This document shows, piece by piece, positions 49,947 to 59,401 of a stretch of DNA of 64,000 bases. The stretch is from Tritrichomonas musculus. Lineage: Eukaryota > Parabasalia > Tritrichomonadida > Tritrichomonadidae. How positions within the stretch are numbered: position 1 is the first letter of the stretch; each line of letters starts with the position of its first letter. The notes below the pieces were generated by a model that was not told the origin of the DNA, did not search any database, and was given only the letters and a program-made list of their open reading frames with translations. The stretch is from NCBI GenBank assembly GCA_039105265.1, contig JAPFFF010000086.1, positions 1 to 64,000 of the forward strand, given 5' to 3'. The position numbers were made by a program, and so were the translations under genes.

Positions 49947-52900
49947 TTAGGCCTTAAACACAGCTAATGTGGATCCGTTGATGATACCAGTTATGATACC
50001 CACTGTCATACGATTTATTTTTGAGGTTATCGCGGTCTCACCAGTGAGTATCTTCAGTTTATTATCAGCGTTATCGATGAATACCTCATCCCCAATGGAA
50101 TAGCATGAGGAGTCCTCGACCTTAACCATGTAATCCCCATGAGTGGCGAATGTGATACAACCATTGGCTTCATCGATTCTGACGCATATACCAACATACT
50201 CCTTCCAGGTACCAGTGGTCTTCACACTACATATACAATCAGTGGTGTCAGCTTCAGTGCTAGGTACCCATTTCGAATCCTCACGATGATATACCTTGCC
50301 GGTCATATATACTGGGGCTCCAATGACGAAATCGGTGATGGTGTTAACCGATGACTCGATTGGGGAGTAGTGGGTGATGGTTGTGTTTGATTGTGCACCG
50401 TAAATAGCAGCCTTGAATGTTGCTAAATACTCTCGGGACATGATTTGTCTTGAATATAGTTGTCTAGCATCTAATAATTCCTGAGTAGTTGTCCAGGGAT
50501 ATCCAAATATTGGGAAGCTATATGTAAGTGGACTTGATGTTATATCAACAGTGCCTTCATAATATAGTGGGAATTTGAAATTGTCGAAATACACAGTCCT
50601 CTGATGTAATACTATTACTATGTTATGGGGATTTCCATCTGTATCACGGAATAACACCCTTATTTCACAACATAGTGCATATTCACTTACTATGTATTCC
50701 AGTTTAATCACATTATCTACAAGTTTTAGATAACGAATTGATATATCCGAGGACCCCTCCTCAATTGGACTGCAATCAATGGCACACCTTTTTATTAGCT
50801 GCTCATCTGTAACAGCATTCGACTTCAATGCAAAGTTATCAGTCACATATTTCACCGAAGTAATCATATCATCGCTCACAGGTTGGTTGCTGATTAATGT
50901 GATAGATGCATCATATATATTGGTCAGTGTATCGTCCGCGGCTCTCAATGAGACGACACGTGTACCTACACGAATATCTATTGATTCACCCCCAAAGGGG
51001 TTGAGAGCTGTCGCATCATCCCCGGTTGATTTGTATATGAGATTTGCACCCTTTCGACCAGAATACGTATATTCGGCTTCTTCATATGATGCATCTTCGG
51101 CATTTCGTTTGAACTTCACGATAATATTTTTGGTTGTTAATACCCTTCTGATATATTCATCTGGGATTACACAACCACTATCATTCTGCGCACATTGAAT
51201 TGTGAATCGTTCTGGACTTTCATCAACAACATTCGAGTCTTTGATAAATGGTGATTCGATTTGTGCTCTAATGAAATTATATGCTATTGGATTATTATTT
51301 CTATGTGCTGCAATATATGATACATATACAATTTGTCCATCATCATGACGCCATATTATTCTATCAATGCGTTTGCCATTGCTATCATACCCGTCCATGC
51401 TATCAAAAGTGCTAGTAGAACCATTTGGTTTAAATACTACATCAATATGCATTATATCATCATCTTGATTATCACCCCAATTAACATCAAATACCAAATG
51501 AACTCCAGCATTGGGTAGCTTAGGGGTAATATATACACCCTCAGATAATTTTGCTGGATATTCAATATTCAATTCAGTGCCATATAGTGCGGTACTCAGT
51601 GTAGATCCATTAACCAAATCTGTGGGGATCTCAGGGATATCCGTTTTGAGAGCATACTCACCTAAGTTCGCAAGCTTCGCGTAAGACTGTAAGTCCTGCG
51701 CTTTAGCGTACTCACCTAAGTTCGCAAGCTTCGCATACTTCCCATCAGCCACATCCTTGGTCTCATACTTATCTAATTCATATGCGAGCTCATCTTCATC
51801 GACGAACTTCTCATCAGCCTGGGCACTAGTATAATATGGTGTCAAGTCAACTGGTTCTGGGATATCTGTTTTGAGAGCATAAGTGTTCGACACATATCTA
51901 GCCGAATAAGCGTTTTTGTCGGTTGGTTCGACAGTTTTGGTAATTGAGCATGATAGTATTTCCGGTGTATCACCAGTTCCTGGATTGATTAATTCATGGG
52001 AGTTATACAGTATCCATAGACCAGAACTACTTCCGTCGATATGCAGTATCTGAGAGGGTAGATTATCATCATCGTCATTGTACGAATAGTCTGCGTGAAC
52101 ATAATGGGCCGTATAGTAACTGTCTGATGATACAATATCCAACCCATATTGCTCAATCAGTACATGATATGGGTCGTAATCCAAATCAAGAATTGTATTA
52201 TTGGCGATTGTGAATTGAATAATTGTTTGCCCCTCAATAATCTCTGGGATATCGCCTTTCACTTGATCAATAATCTCTGGGAGGTCTTCTTTTCGAACAT
52301 ATTCTCTGGCACAAGAATCCAAAGCCGCTTGAAGACCTTCATTAGCCGCCATACTTGTTAAACACATTGATGCTTGAGCTGATAATGGTTTAACATCTTC
52401 AGCCATCAATTTCTGAAACATTTCGTCTGGTAATTGATCTCTTATGTTCAATTGCAACTCACTATTTTTGAGAACTGTGGGTATCTCAGGGAGGTCCTGG
52501 GTCTTCACATACTCACTTAGGTCCTGAGTCTTCGCGTACTCACTTAAGTTCGCAAGCTTCGCATATGGTTCCAAAGCAGTACTCAATGAATCACTCGTAA
52601 CGATGTTCTCAGGGACCTCAGGTATTTCAGTAGATAGCGCACAGTTTTTGGCGATGTAATCACGTAATTCCCCAATGGCACCATCCACATCTTCACTAGA
52701 TGCGTACTTCAGCATCTCCGTATTGAAATCCTCGGTTTTCACATAGTCGAATAGCTGGGTTTGCAAAGCATATGACTCAAGGTCCTTGGCTAAAGCATAT
52801 TTTTCGAGTTGCTCACCAACTGTACTCGTAATGAGTTCCTTGATTTGCTCCTGGTTGGGACCAGTTATATTCGAGCCATTGGACCCAGAAGGTACTTCGC

Positions 52901-53003
52901 ACTTGGCATGGCACATGCATGCATACTTTTTGATGTACTCTATTAGTAACTCGTCAATAGTGGCTGCTTTTATTGAAAATCCACTCTGTTCTATACTAAA
53001 CAT
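49947..53003 (-). CDS. Fibre-like repeat protein of element C
   Basis: 1018 aa starting MFSIEQSGFSIKAATID. The stalk-like first half has many short repeats (LGEYAKAQDLQSYAKLANL, EYALKTDIPEIPTDLVN). Two or more beta domains follow (EGQTIIQFTIANNTILDLD, LVFDVNWGDNQDDDIMHID), and a C-terminal beta domain (FVIGAPVYMTGKVYH, GICVRIDEANGCITF). It is homologous to the fibre-like gene of element A. The middle part is nearly identical in DNA to A, while the 3' end is far more diverged, which suggests recombination. It is divergent from 53022 with 18 bp between starts. Likely a surface fibre that helps attachment (inference). Confidence 0.75.
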   Translation of the reverse strand: MFSIEQSGFSIKAATIDELLIEYIKKYACMCHAKCEVPSGSNGSNITGPNQEQIKELITSTVGEQLEKYALAKDLESYALQTQLFDYVKTEDFNTEMLKYASSEDVDGAIGELRDYIAKNCALSTEIPEVPENIVTSDSLSTALEPYAKLANLSEYAKTQDLSEYVKTQDLPEIPTVLKNSELQLNIRDQLPDEMFQKLMAEDVKPLSAQASMCLTSMAANEGLQAALDSCAREYVRKEDLPEIIDQVKGDIPEIIEGQTIIQFTIANNTILDLDYDPYHVLIEQYGLDIVSSDSYYTAHYVHADYSYNDDDDNLPSQILHIDGSSSGLWILYNSHELINPGTGDTPEILSCSITKTVEPTDKNAYSARYVSNTYALKTDIPEPVDLTPYYTSAQADEKFVDEDELAYELDKYETKDVADGKYAKLANLGEYAKAQDLQSYAKLANLGEYALKTDIPEIPTDLVNGSTLSTALYGTELNIEYPAKLSEGVYITPKLPNAGVHLVFDVNWGDNQDDDIMHIDVVFKPNGSTSTFDSMDGYDSNGKRIDRIIWRHDDGQIVYVSYIAAHRNNNPIAYNFIRAQIESPFIKDSNVVDESPERFTIQCAQNDSGCVIPDEYIRRVLTTKNIIVKFKRNAEDASYEEAEYTYSGRKGANLIYKSTGDDATALNPFGGESIDIRVGTRVVSLRAADDTLTNIYDASITLISNQPVSDDMITSVKYVTDNFALKSNAVTDEQLIKRCAIDCSPIEEGSSDISIRYLKLVDNVIKLEYIVSEYALCCEIRVLFRDTDGNPHNIVIVLHQRTVYFDNFKFPLYYEGTVDITSSPLTYSFPIFGYPWTTTQELLDARQLYSRQIMSREYLATFKAAIYGAQSNTTITHYSPIESSVNTITDFVIGAPVYMTGKVYHREDSKWVPSTEADTTDCICSVKTTGTWKEYVGICVRIDEANGCITFATHGDYMVKVEDSSCYSIGDEVFIDNADNKLKILTGETAITSKINRMTVGIITGIINGSTLAVFKA

Positions 53004-53021
53004 TTACTATAAAATAAAGGT
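53004..53021. promoter_or_regulatory. Eighteen-bp divergent promoter region in element C
   Basis: Start codons of the minus gene (53003) and plus gene (53022) face apart with 18 bases, TTACTATAAAATAAAGGT, between them. The core TATAAAATAAA is the only obvious signal. Same arrangement as 21817-21835 in element B. Confidence 0.4.
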
Positions 53022-55697
53022 ATGATTACCGTAATTAATAGTGGAGTCAAGGACCCCACATACCGAGAGATTCTTAGGTGTATGGTACAAAAATGCAAAA
53101 TACCAAATGCAATCGTCTATAATATAATAGCCGCCATCAATAGGCCAGATTTGTACACGGATGAGGTATCGCATAAGCTTGAAGATATGAAAAATGCATG
53201 GGAAAGCACCAACATAAATGACCCAGATCAGTTTGCGAAATTGTATTGTAATTTACTTGTATATTCAGCATTCTTCGAAGATCTGGAGCAACATTTGAAA
53301 CCCCCAGGAGATCCAAGCGAAGTCCCTAGCGAAGTCCCTAGCGAAGTCCCAAGCGAGGAACTCCAACAGGATATCCCCGAATTTGAGGAACCTATTGAGC
53401 TAGAATTTGAGGAGGAGGAGGAAGAAGGTGATATGAGTCCATTCCAAATACTCACACCCAATCGAATAGCTCGAATTAGTGTTGATATGGATGCACTTAA
53501 GACTCAAGATATACTCCCCGAACAAATCCTTAATGTATTACCCAAATACTATCGCATTGCTGATGACCCCGATAAATATGCACCCCGCAAACTAAACCAA
53601 ATTGAGATTCGAGAGGTACGAGATATGGTTGATAATATCATACGTAACTTGGATTCAATCGAGAAAAAGCAAGTCGATATCATTAGGTCTCCAAAAACCA
53701 ATAAAGAGGTATCTAGTATACGGAAATGCATTACAACTGTTAAAACCTATGAAGATATCGAAGCTGAAATCAATAAGGAATTCTTACAATCCCTGACCAA
53801 TTTGCCAGGTGAGAGTAATATGGGTAGACTTATGACTACATTCAACAAAACACTCAAACATGATTTGCAAGCACTTCGCAATTTCGGTGTTTTGGGTGAG
53901 GACTCATATGATGGACTTACGGAATGCTATAATAGGGCTATCCATCCACAGTCTAGTGATGACCTTAAAACAAAAGATTTGGTAGCCTCATTACATGAAT
54001 ATATTTCTAGAGGTCAATATGAAGATACCCGTGATATATTAGATAAGCTCAATCTAGTAAATAAGCTTAATAGCAAATCGCATAAATCGAAACCCTCAGG
54101 AGATCCAAGCGAAGTTCCTAGCGAAGTCCCTAGCGAGATTCCATTAGGGGATATCCCTGGATCGGTACCCAAAGCGACATCCCAATTGATGACAAATATA
54201 TCCCCTGAAATCGAGTATACAAATAATAACATTTTTTCTTCACCTAAAGAAACTATGACAGAAGCACCATCCTTTATAGGATCTGATACACTTAACAATT
54301 TAAAGGGACTCACGGTACCAGATGATGATGATATTGGTAATTGGGGTCATGATGAGAATACAGCATCATTCGTTGAAGATCTAACTCAAGAAAACCCATT
54401 TGACAATACACAATTATTATCCGAATACCGAGCTAAAAGACGTGGAACCACGGGAATCCGAAAAGGTAAAGGTTATGAACAAGTATCTGATGCAATGAAT
54501 AAGTTAAAAATACACAATTTATCAAAGGTTCGTGATACATCTAAATACAAACGTGACTTCCTCGACTTAATCATTAATGGGAACTATCGAATTAAATATA
54601 TTCCAGATGCAGCTCGAAGAGATACTGCACATGAATACTGCAAGAATCATCTCGATGCTGATGGAATACCTTTATATAGATTACTACCACCAAACGCCGC
54701 AGACCCATTAGGCAATTCCATTACTGATCTTAATGGAGACCAGGTTGATGATATTGTCCTTGTTGATAAACGTGGCAGTCCAGCCATTATAAATGGATAT
54801 CAACTCGTTCAAGCATCACCATATAAGAAGGCTTGGGCTGCAACATACTCGACAAAGCAAGCTCGTAAACAGAACCCATTTAATGCGTGGTTGGTTGATA
54901 TGTTCCAGAAATCGCTTAATGATGTTAATTGGGAAACTGGTGAGTATAAGCTGGAGGCGAAGGAGGATATGAGTAATATGATGAATATTTATTCAAAGCT
55001 TGGATTACCTAAACCCAGAATAAGTAAACGATTAACACCAAATTCATATTGGGCATCTGTGTTCTCCCATTTATGGCATTTCTTTTGGAATCAGTACTAT
55101 AAGCCTGTTGGTCCACTCAGGAAATTAACAGATTATCTCACTAGTACTAATGCAATGTTTGCTGTGCTATATGATCAACCAGCTCTAAAGGCTATTGAAG
55201 CTAGTAAGGGCCGGAAGATAGCTTATACAGATTGGCTCCTTTATAAGAAGGTCAATTCCGGGCAATATAATGTAGAAGTTGGTAGAAAACTTCAAGCTGA
55301 TACTCAGGACATCATTAGTAAGCATATTAATTTCACTACTAATGAAGCAATGGTTGCAGAGGAAAACTGGGATGAACGTTTCAAATTCATCATGAACAGA
55401 CTCGTTTATGTTGTATTCATAAATGGTATAAAGGTAGACCCTTCTAAAGCGTCAAATCAAGGGTTGTTGCAAAAGTTATATAATACTGCTGTTTATGGAG
55501 ACAAGAAGCGTTTGAAGGCTAATCGAGATCAGTACAAAAATAATCTCATCCAATTCCTGGATACTGATCTTTATAAGAATAGGGGATATGCTGAATACAA
55601 GGAGTCTAAAGCTCAATCAGCTGAAGCAGCTCGTGAAAATGCTGTAAATCAATACTTCATAGACGAATATGCACCAGCAAAAGAAGCAGAAGAATAA
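53022..55697 (+). CDS. Large unknown protein of element C
   Basis: 891 aa starting MITVINSGVKDPTYRE. Helical N-terminal domain, then tandem PSEVPSEVPSEV repeats (about 95-112) and an acidic stretch. Another EVPSEVPSE linker sits near 365, and a C-terminal half (about 500-880) has conserved-looking aromatic and helical segments (NPFNAWLVDMFQKSLNDV, WASVFSHLWHFFWNQYYKP). The end is Ala/Glu-rich. No enzyme motif found. Its size and place between fibre and minor structural genes suggest a virion or assembly role. Not recognised. Confidence 0.6.
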   Translation: MITVINSGVKDPTYREILRCMVQKCKIPNAIVYNIIAAINRPDLYTDEVSHKLEDMKNAWESTNINDPDQFAKLYCNLLVYSAFFEDLEQHLKPPGDPSEVPSEVPSEVPSEELQQDIPEFEEPIELEFEEEEEEGDMSPFQILTPNRIARISVDMDALKTQDILPEQILNVLPKYYRIADDPDKYAPRKLNQIEIREVRDMVDNIIRNLDSIEKKQVDIIRSPKTNKEVSSIRKCITTVKTYEDIEAEINKEFLQSLTNLPGESNMGRLMTTFNKTLKHDLQALRNFGVLGEDSYDGLTECYNRAIHPQSSDDLKTKDLVASLHEYISRGQYEDTRDILDKLNLVNKLNSKSHKSKPSGDPSEVPSEVPSEIPLGDIPGSVPKATSQLMTNISPEIEYTNNNIFSSPKETMTEAPSFIGSDTLNNLKGLTVPDDDDIGNWGHDENTASFVEDLTQENPFDNTQLLSEYRAKRRGTTGIRKGKGYEQVSDAMNKLKIHNLSKVRDTSKYKRDFLDLIINGNYRIKYIPDAARRDTAHEYCKNHLDADGIPLYRLLPPNAADPLGNSITDLNGDQVDDIVLVDKRGSPAIINGYQLVQASPYKKAWAATYSTKQARKQNPFNAWLVDMFQKSLNDVNWETGEYKLEAKEDMSNMMNIYSKLGLPKPRISKRLTPNSYWASVFSHLWHFFWNQYYKPVGPLRKLTDYLTSTNAMFAVLYDQPALKAIEASKGRKIAYTDWLLYKKVNSGQYNVEVGRKLQADTQDIISKHINFTTNEAMVAEENWDERFKFIMNRLVYVVFINGIKVDPSKASNQGLLQKLYNTAVYGDKKRLKANRDQYKNNLIQFLDTDLYKNRGYAEYKESKAQSAEAARENAVNQYFIDEYAPAKEAEE

Positions 55698-55699
55698 AT

Positions 55700-57121
55700 T
55701 TAATCGGGGATATCACCCATATCATTATCTTTGTTAAAACCTTGGAACCCAAACCCTTTGAATTTAATTACTGGTTGTGCCGTAGATGGCTTTGCCGTAG
55801 ATGGCTTTGCCGTAGATGGCTTTGCCGTAGATGGCTTTGCCGTAGATCTGGTTTTAGAACTACTATTTTTGGACTTAGCTGATGACGGTCTAGGCATCAT
55901 ATTGGGTGGAATATGTATCTTGCTATTCAAACCACGTGATGACAAACTACTAGTAGATGATATATGTGGAGGTGGTTGGATAGGTTGTATTGGTGATTCA
56001 GGTGCCATGAACTGATATATTTCAGTTGATTCACTATTATCAAGGTCCTCAATATGCAGACTTTGGGAGTTAGAACGCAGTTCGCTAGCGTTCGGCAATG
56101 AAATTACTTCCTGCTTGGGTTGGAATCCAATGTTTTTGAATGATGGTCCAAATGATACCGAATTGGCTTTGGATGGTGTTGGAGTATCACGTATTCTATC
56201 ACGCGGTTTGCTAGCAATTCGGTTTTGACTCTTGTTTGGTGTTAGAACCCTAGCTGATGATTGTATACTTGGATTACTTATGGCCTCGAAATCGAGCTTG
56301 CTTTGCTGTAATCTATTTCGAATATTTCTAACCAGGTCATACTGTGTTTCATATTTTACGCGATATTCCTGCTTATCACCATTTTTCTTAGCTAGAGTAA
56401 TTGGTGCGGTTGCAGGCCGAATATCCGTCGAACGATATACACCATTGCCATCAACCTTGGGCTGTTTGCATATATCATTAATACGTTGTTCAGTTGTAAT
56501 TGGCGTTACACCTGGTGGTGGTGGAAGGGGTTTTGGACGAGGTGCATTTGTGGGTTTTTTGGCAAATGCAAACTCAATATTCTTCTCACTTTGTCTGGAC
56601 TTATTAGGGCTGTGATATACACGAGTGTTTTGAACAATATTCACAGTAGGTATTTGGTCACTCTCTTCAGCCAATAATGGGATATAAAATCCTACGTCGC
56701 TACTCCTCCCAACTGTTAGCCGAACTTTATTAACAATGTTTACCTCGAAATATTTAACTGGCAAACATATATTCATATTATCAGTTAGTCGTTTTGGACG
56801 TTCCCCTGGGAACTTCTCTAGATAAACAACATCTTTATCGAATGAGTTTTCCCAAGTCCAGATATAATCCGCATCATACGAATTTGACAAACAGAAGTAA
56901 TATTTTATAGACTTAATTCCAATGCCATCCTCATCAGGCTCTTTTCGAGCAAAGAAGTTACGTACAAATGGTGGTGGTATTATCACGTGAGGTATTATAT
57001 AAATGGTGTGACCATTTGGACTAATAGTTATTTGATCTATAGCATTGTTTTTATTTAAATTATCATATTGTCCGGGTTCTATCGTGAGAGTATTAGTCGC
57101 ATGATCATAATGTCTACTCAT
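55700..57121 (-). CDS. Putative minor structural protein with TAKPS repeats (element C)
   Basis: 473 aa starting MSRHYDHATNTLTIEPG, with leader TTATTTTTGGGTAA. Residues 1-170 are beta-rich (NGHTIYIIPHVIIPPPFV, KSIKYYFCLSNSYDADY) and could be a jelly-roll domain. The rest is Pro/Ser/Arg-rich and disordered, ending in five TAKPS-type repeats encoded by tandem 15-mers, then an aromatic tail (FKGFGFQGFNKDN). It converges on the 53022 gene, with stops only about 2 bp apart. A penton-like or linker role is possible but unproven. Confidence 0.5.
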   Translation of the reverse strand: MSRHYDHATNTLTIEPGQYDNLNKNNAIDQITISPNGHTIYIIPHVIIPPPFVRNFFARKEPDEDGIGIKSIKYYFCLSNSYDADYIWTWENSFDKDVVYLEKFPGERPKRLTDNMNICLPVKYFEVNIVNKVRLTVGRSSDVGFYIPLLAEESDQIPTVNIVQNTRVYHSPNKSRQSEKNIEFAFAKKPTNAPRPKPLPPPPGVTPITTEQRINDICKQPKVDGNGVYRSTDIRPATAPITLAKKNGDKQEYRVKYETQYDLVRNIRNRLQQSKLDFEAISNPSIQSSARVLTPNKSQNRIASKPRDRIRDTPTPSKANSVSFGPSFKNIGFQPKQEVISLPNASELRSNSQSLHIEDLDNSESTEIYQFMAPESPIQPIQPPPHISSTSSLSSRGLNSKIHIPPNMMPRPSSAKSKNSSSKTRSTAKPSTAKPSTAKPSTAKPSTAQPVIKFKGFGFQGFNKDNDMGDIPD

Positions 57122-57159
57122 TTACCCAAAAATAAACTCCTATATAGACCATACTGTGG

Positions 57160-57492
57160 TCAATAGATTAGCAAGCATGATAGCACGAATGCATCGGGTT
57201 TTATCTCATTACCATACAGGTCTGTGAACCATATTTTGAAATCCCGCTTGGTCCTATTGAGCATCTCATATTTGCGATACTTGGTTTGCCGTCTGTTGGC
57301 TAGCATTATGAAGTGGTCACAGTATGGGTCGAATTCAACAATATCTGAGTGTACCATCAAATCACCGATGATGGTCTTATTCAGGATAGCTCCCACATAC
57401 TGCACTACGATGTATTTCTTGTTGCGACTATATATGAAGTCCTCAGGTAATGTAAATTCGGTGGTTTGCGTATGGAAATAGCGCTTTGGCAT
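57160..57492 (-). CDS. Small unknown protein next to integrase (element C)
   Basis: 110 aa starting MPKRYFHTQTTEFTLPED. Beta-rich with several Tyr and Arg residues (YIVVQYVGAILNKTIIG, NRRQTKYRKYEM); no cysteine pairs or membrane helix. It starts 3 bp from the integrase stop, so the two are likely on one transcript. Not recognised. Confidence 0.5.
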   Translation of the reverse strand: MPKRYFHTQTTEFTLPEDFIYSRNKKYIVVQYVGAILNKTIIGDLMVHSDIVEFDPYCDHFIMLANRRQTKYRKYEMLNRTKRDFKIWFTDLYGNEIKPDAFVLSCLLIY

Positions 57493-57495
57493 TTA

Positions 57496-58821
57496 TTAGA
57501 CAGCAAAGTACTGCTTATAGTCTTCACCTAGTGATTCATAATTGGGTGCCACGAATCGGGTATACATAATGGGGATTGTTATAGTAGCTCGCTCATCATC
57601 AGTCTTAGGACTTCGACCAGTTTTGGTTTTGGTATATGGAACATAGAACGCAGTTCCTGCTTGATCATTATCATTCAACTGGAATCTACGATATGGGTTC
57701 AGCAATTTGCATTCGACGTTCCCATTATGGTATCTTATGAATTCAGCAATCTCATTGAACACACGCCTCTGCTTCTCATGCTTCTTCTCAGTTTTGGATG
57801 TATCGTAATGGATCAATATGATATTCCCCTTGCGATAGCTCAGTAGTCCACCCATTTGCATATTATTTTTGACTCGACGTAGCCGCCGTTGGCAATCCCT
57901 GATGTATCTCCATTCCAAATCAGGGTTGTGCTGCATTTGATTGGGTGTATAGTATATCTCCTTGGGTTCCCTTGCTAGATACGGGTCATATTGGATTCCA
58001 TCATCTCGGTAATTGGGATTGGGCATTCGTAGAGACCGATGTGGTGTGTTGTTATAGTAGTGAACCATCTGTTGCATCAGGAATGGGTCTCCAATTCTAC
58101 GATTATCTAAACCGAATGCATTGCGGAGTGTCCTAATGGTTGCATCAACGATTTTGTGAGCGTTGTTGTGTTTGGATTTATCGACAATCACTGCATTACC
58201 GTCAATCAACACATTTTTGGTACCTGCATATTTATTTTTGTCTGGACTTCTGTAGGGAATTATATCAAGCACTTTTAGTAGATTATTTTCACCATCACAT
58301 TTGATGGTATTAAATTTGAAGTCATCATATTTATCGAGAATGATTTTGGCGTATGCATCCTTAATGGTATCAGCTAGTTTGTTCTTAAGTGGTTCCACAA
58401 TTAGATATCGCGTATTGACATTCACCATGATGAGGTATATGGTTTCATGGGGTACCAATTTATCACCATTCTTCGTAGTGTACTTCACAAACATCAAATC
58501 GACCTCCCAGCAGCCAGGTTCTAATGAGAAATCCGGTTTTGAATAATAATTGCATGATTTCAATTTGAAGTCCTTCACGAATGGCTCATGATGATACTCC
58601 GGATTGATGATAAACAGCGATGGGTCCAATTTTGATATTTTGGATTTGAATGGGTACTTGAGCAATGACTTGTACTCATTATCGAATATCTTGAATGATT
58701 TCTTGTTGGTATTAGCCATTTCCTGGGGCGGAGGGGGAGCAGGAACTGCGTTCTCAGGGGGCTTAGGTGGTTCAGGAACTGCTTTCTCACCCCACAAGAA
58801 TGATGTTACTTTGTGAAACAT
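57496..58821 (-). CDS. rve-type integrase of element C
   Basis: 441 aa starting MFHKVTSFLWGEKAVPE. A Pro-rich N-terminal extension (PPENAVPAPPPPQEM) is followed by the catalytic core: CWEVDLMF (Asp about residue 108), IKCDGENN, HKIVDATIRTLRNA and HYYNNTPHRSL. A basic C-terminal part follows (YIRDCQRRLRRVKNN, NIILIHYDTSKTEKK) with an SH3-like look. It inserts the element into DNA. Its leader holds ATTTTTGCA (58828-58836). Two copies of the recurring AGAACGCAGTTCCTGC sequence lie inside the gene (57645-57660; 58739-58757) in opposite orientations. Confidence 0.88.
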   Translation of the reverse strand: MFHKVTSFLWGEKAVPEPPKPPENAVPAPPPPQEMANTNKKSFKIFDNEYKSLLKYPFKSKISKLDPSLFIINPEYHHEPFVKDFKLKSCNYYSKPDFSLEPGCWEVDLMFVKYTTKNGDKLVPHETIYLIMVNVNTRYLIVEPLKNKLADTIKDAYAKIILDKYDDFKFNTIKCDGENNLLKVLDIIPYRSPDKNKYAGTKNVLIDGNAVIVDKSKHNNAHKIVDATIRTLRNAFGLDNRRIGDPFLMQQMVHYYNNTPHRSLRMPNPNYRDDGIQYDPYLAREPKEIYYTPNQMQHNPDLEWRYIRDCQRRLRRVKNNMQMGGLLSYRKGNIILIHYDTSKTEKKHEKQRRVFNEIAEFIRYHNGNVECKLLNPYRRFQLNDNDQAGTAFYVPYTKTKTGRSPKTDDERATITIPIMYTRFVAPNYESLGEDYKQYFAV

Positions 58822-58827
58822 TTAATG

Positions 58828-58836
58828 TGCAAAAAT
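58828..58836 (-). promoter_or_regulatory. ATTTTTGCA motif before the integrase gene (element C)
   Basis: On the minus strand, seven bases before the start codon at 58821. Same 9-mer as before several plus-strand genes. Confidence 0.5.
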
Positions 58837-58853
58837 AATGGTCTCTATCGTGA

Positions 58854-58867
58854 CAGCAAAATTGCTG
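58854..58867. repeat. Hairpin CAGCAAAATTGCTG between element C genes
   Basis: Copy of 49924-49937, just after the stop of the 58879-59112 gene on the minus strand, where it could act as a 3'-end signal. Confidence 0.6.
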
Positions 58868-58878
58868 TTACCAGAAAT

Positions 58879-59112
58879 TTAGTGGTTATCGTTTGATAAT
58901 TCAGCTAACTCATTTTCAAGTTTGGCAACCTTTTCCTTCAAACTATTGATGTCCTCAATCAATGATTCACGGACTGCGAGACCATTGCTGCCCAGCATGC
59001 CACCTTTGATGTTATTGAGGTGACCCTTATACATATAGCACTTCTCCTTGAGATCATGTTTGATGCGCTTCAACTCTGGAATCTCCTTTTTGTATTCACC
59101 CAATTCACTCAT
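58879..59112 (-). CDS. Small coiled-coil protein (element C)
   Basis: 77 aa starting MSELGEYKKEIPELKRIK. Nearly all helical, with heptads at both ends (ELKRIKHDLKEKCYMYKGHL and INSLKEKVAKLENELAEL) and a Gly-rich hinge (GGMLGSNG). Probably a dimer or trimer. It is divergent from the small gene at 59147 with 34 bp between. No known family. Confidence 0.55.
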   Translation of the reverse strand: MSELGEYKKEIPELKRIKHDLKEKCYMYKGHLNNIKGGMLGSNGLAVRESLIEDINSLKEKVAKLENELAELSNDNH

Positions 59113-59146
59113 TTAGATATGAAAAAAAGTGTTTTTTCAAGATTAA

Positions 59147-59401
59147 ATGTCATACGCGAAAGCGCAGGAATGTAATTCATACGAGGAACGCCGTGTATTA
59201 AGAGATTCAAATGGGCTTACGTATTTCAATCACCTGGAACGTCACATGCGAAATAGGCGAACTATGAGTTGTACCAAACCCACAATCCCAAAATATGAAG
59301 ATAAGGGGTGTGTTGTGCATGACCCAATCATTAAGTCAACATCATCAACTCTACACCACTCGCTCAATCACCAGGTAATCCCAAATAATTCAAAAATTTA
59401 A
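59147..59401 (+). CDS. Small basic protein with Cys and His residues (element C)
   Basis: 84 aa starting MSYAKAQECNSYEERRV. Arg/His-rich (NHLERHMRNRRTMSCTKP, STLHHSLNHQV). The Cys and His spacing does not form a clear zinc finger. It overlaps the end of the convergent gene 59398-59859 by 4 bp. Position resembles 9925-10155 in element A. Not recognised. Confidence 0.45.
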   Translation: MSYAKAQECNSYEERRVLRDSNGLTYFNHLERHMRNRRTMSCTKPTIPKYEDKGCVVHDPIIKSTSSTLHHSLNHQVIPNNSKI

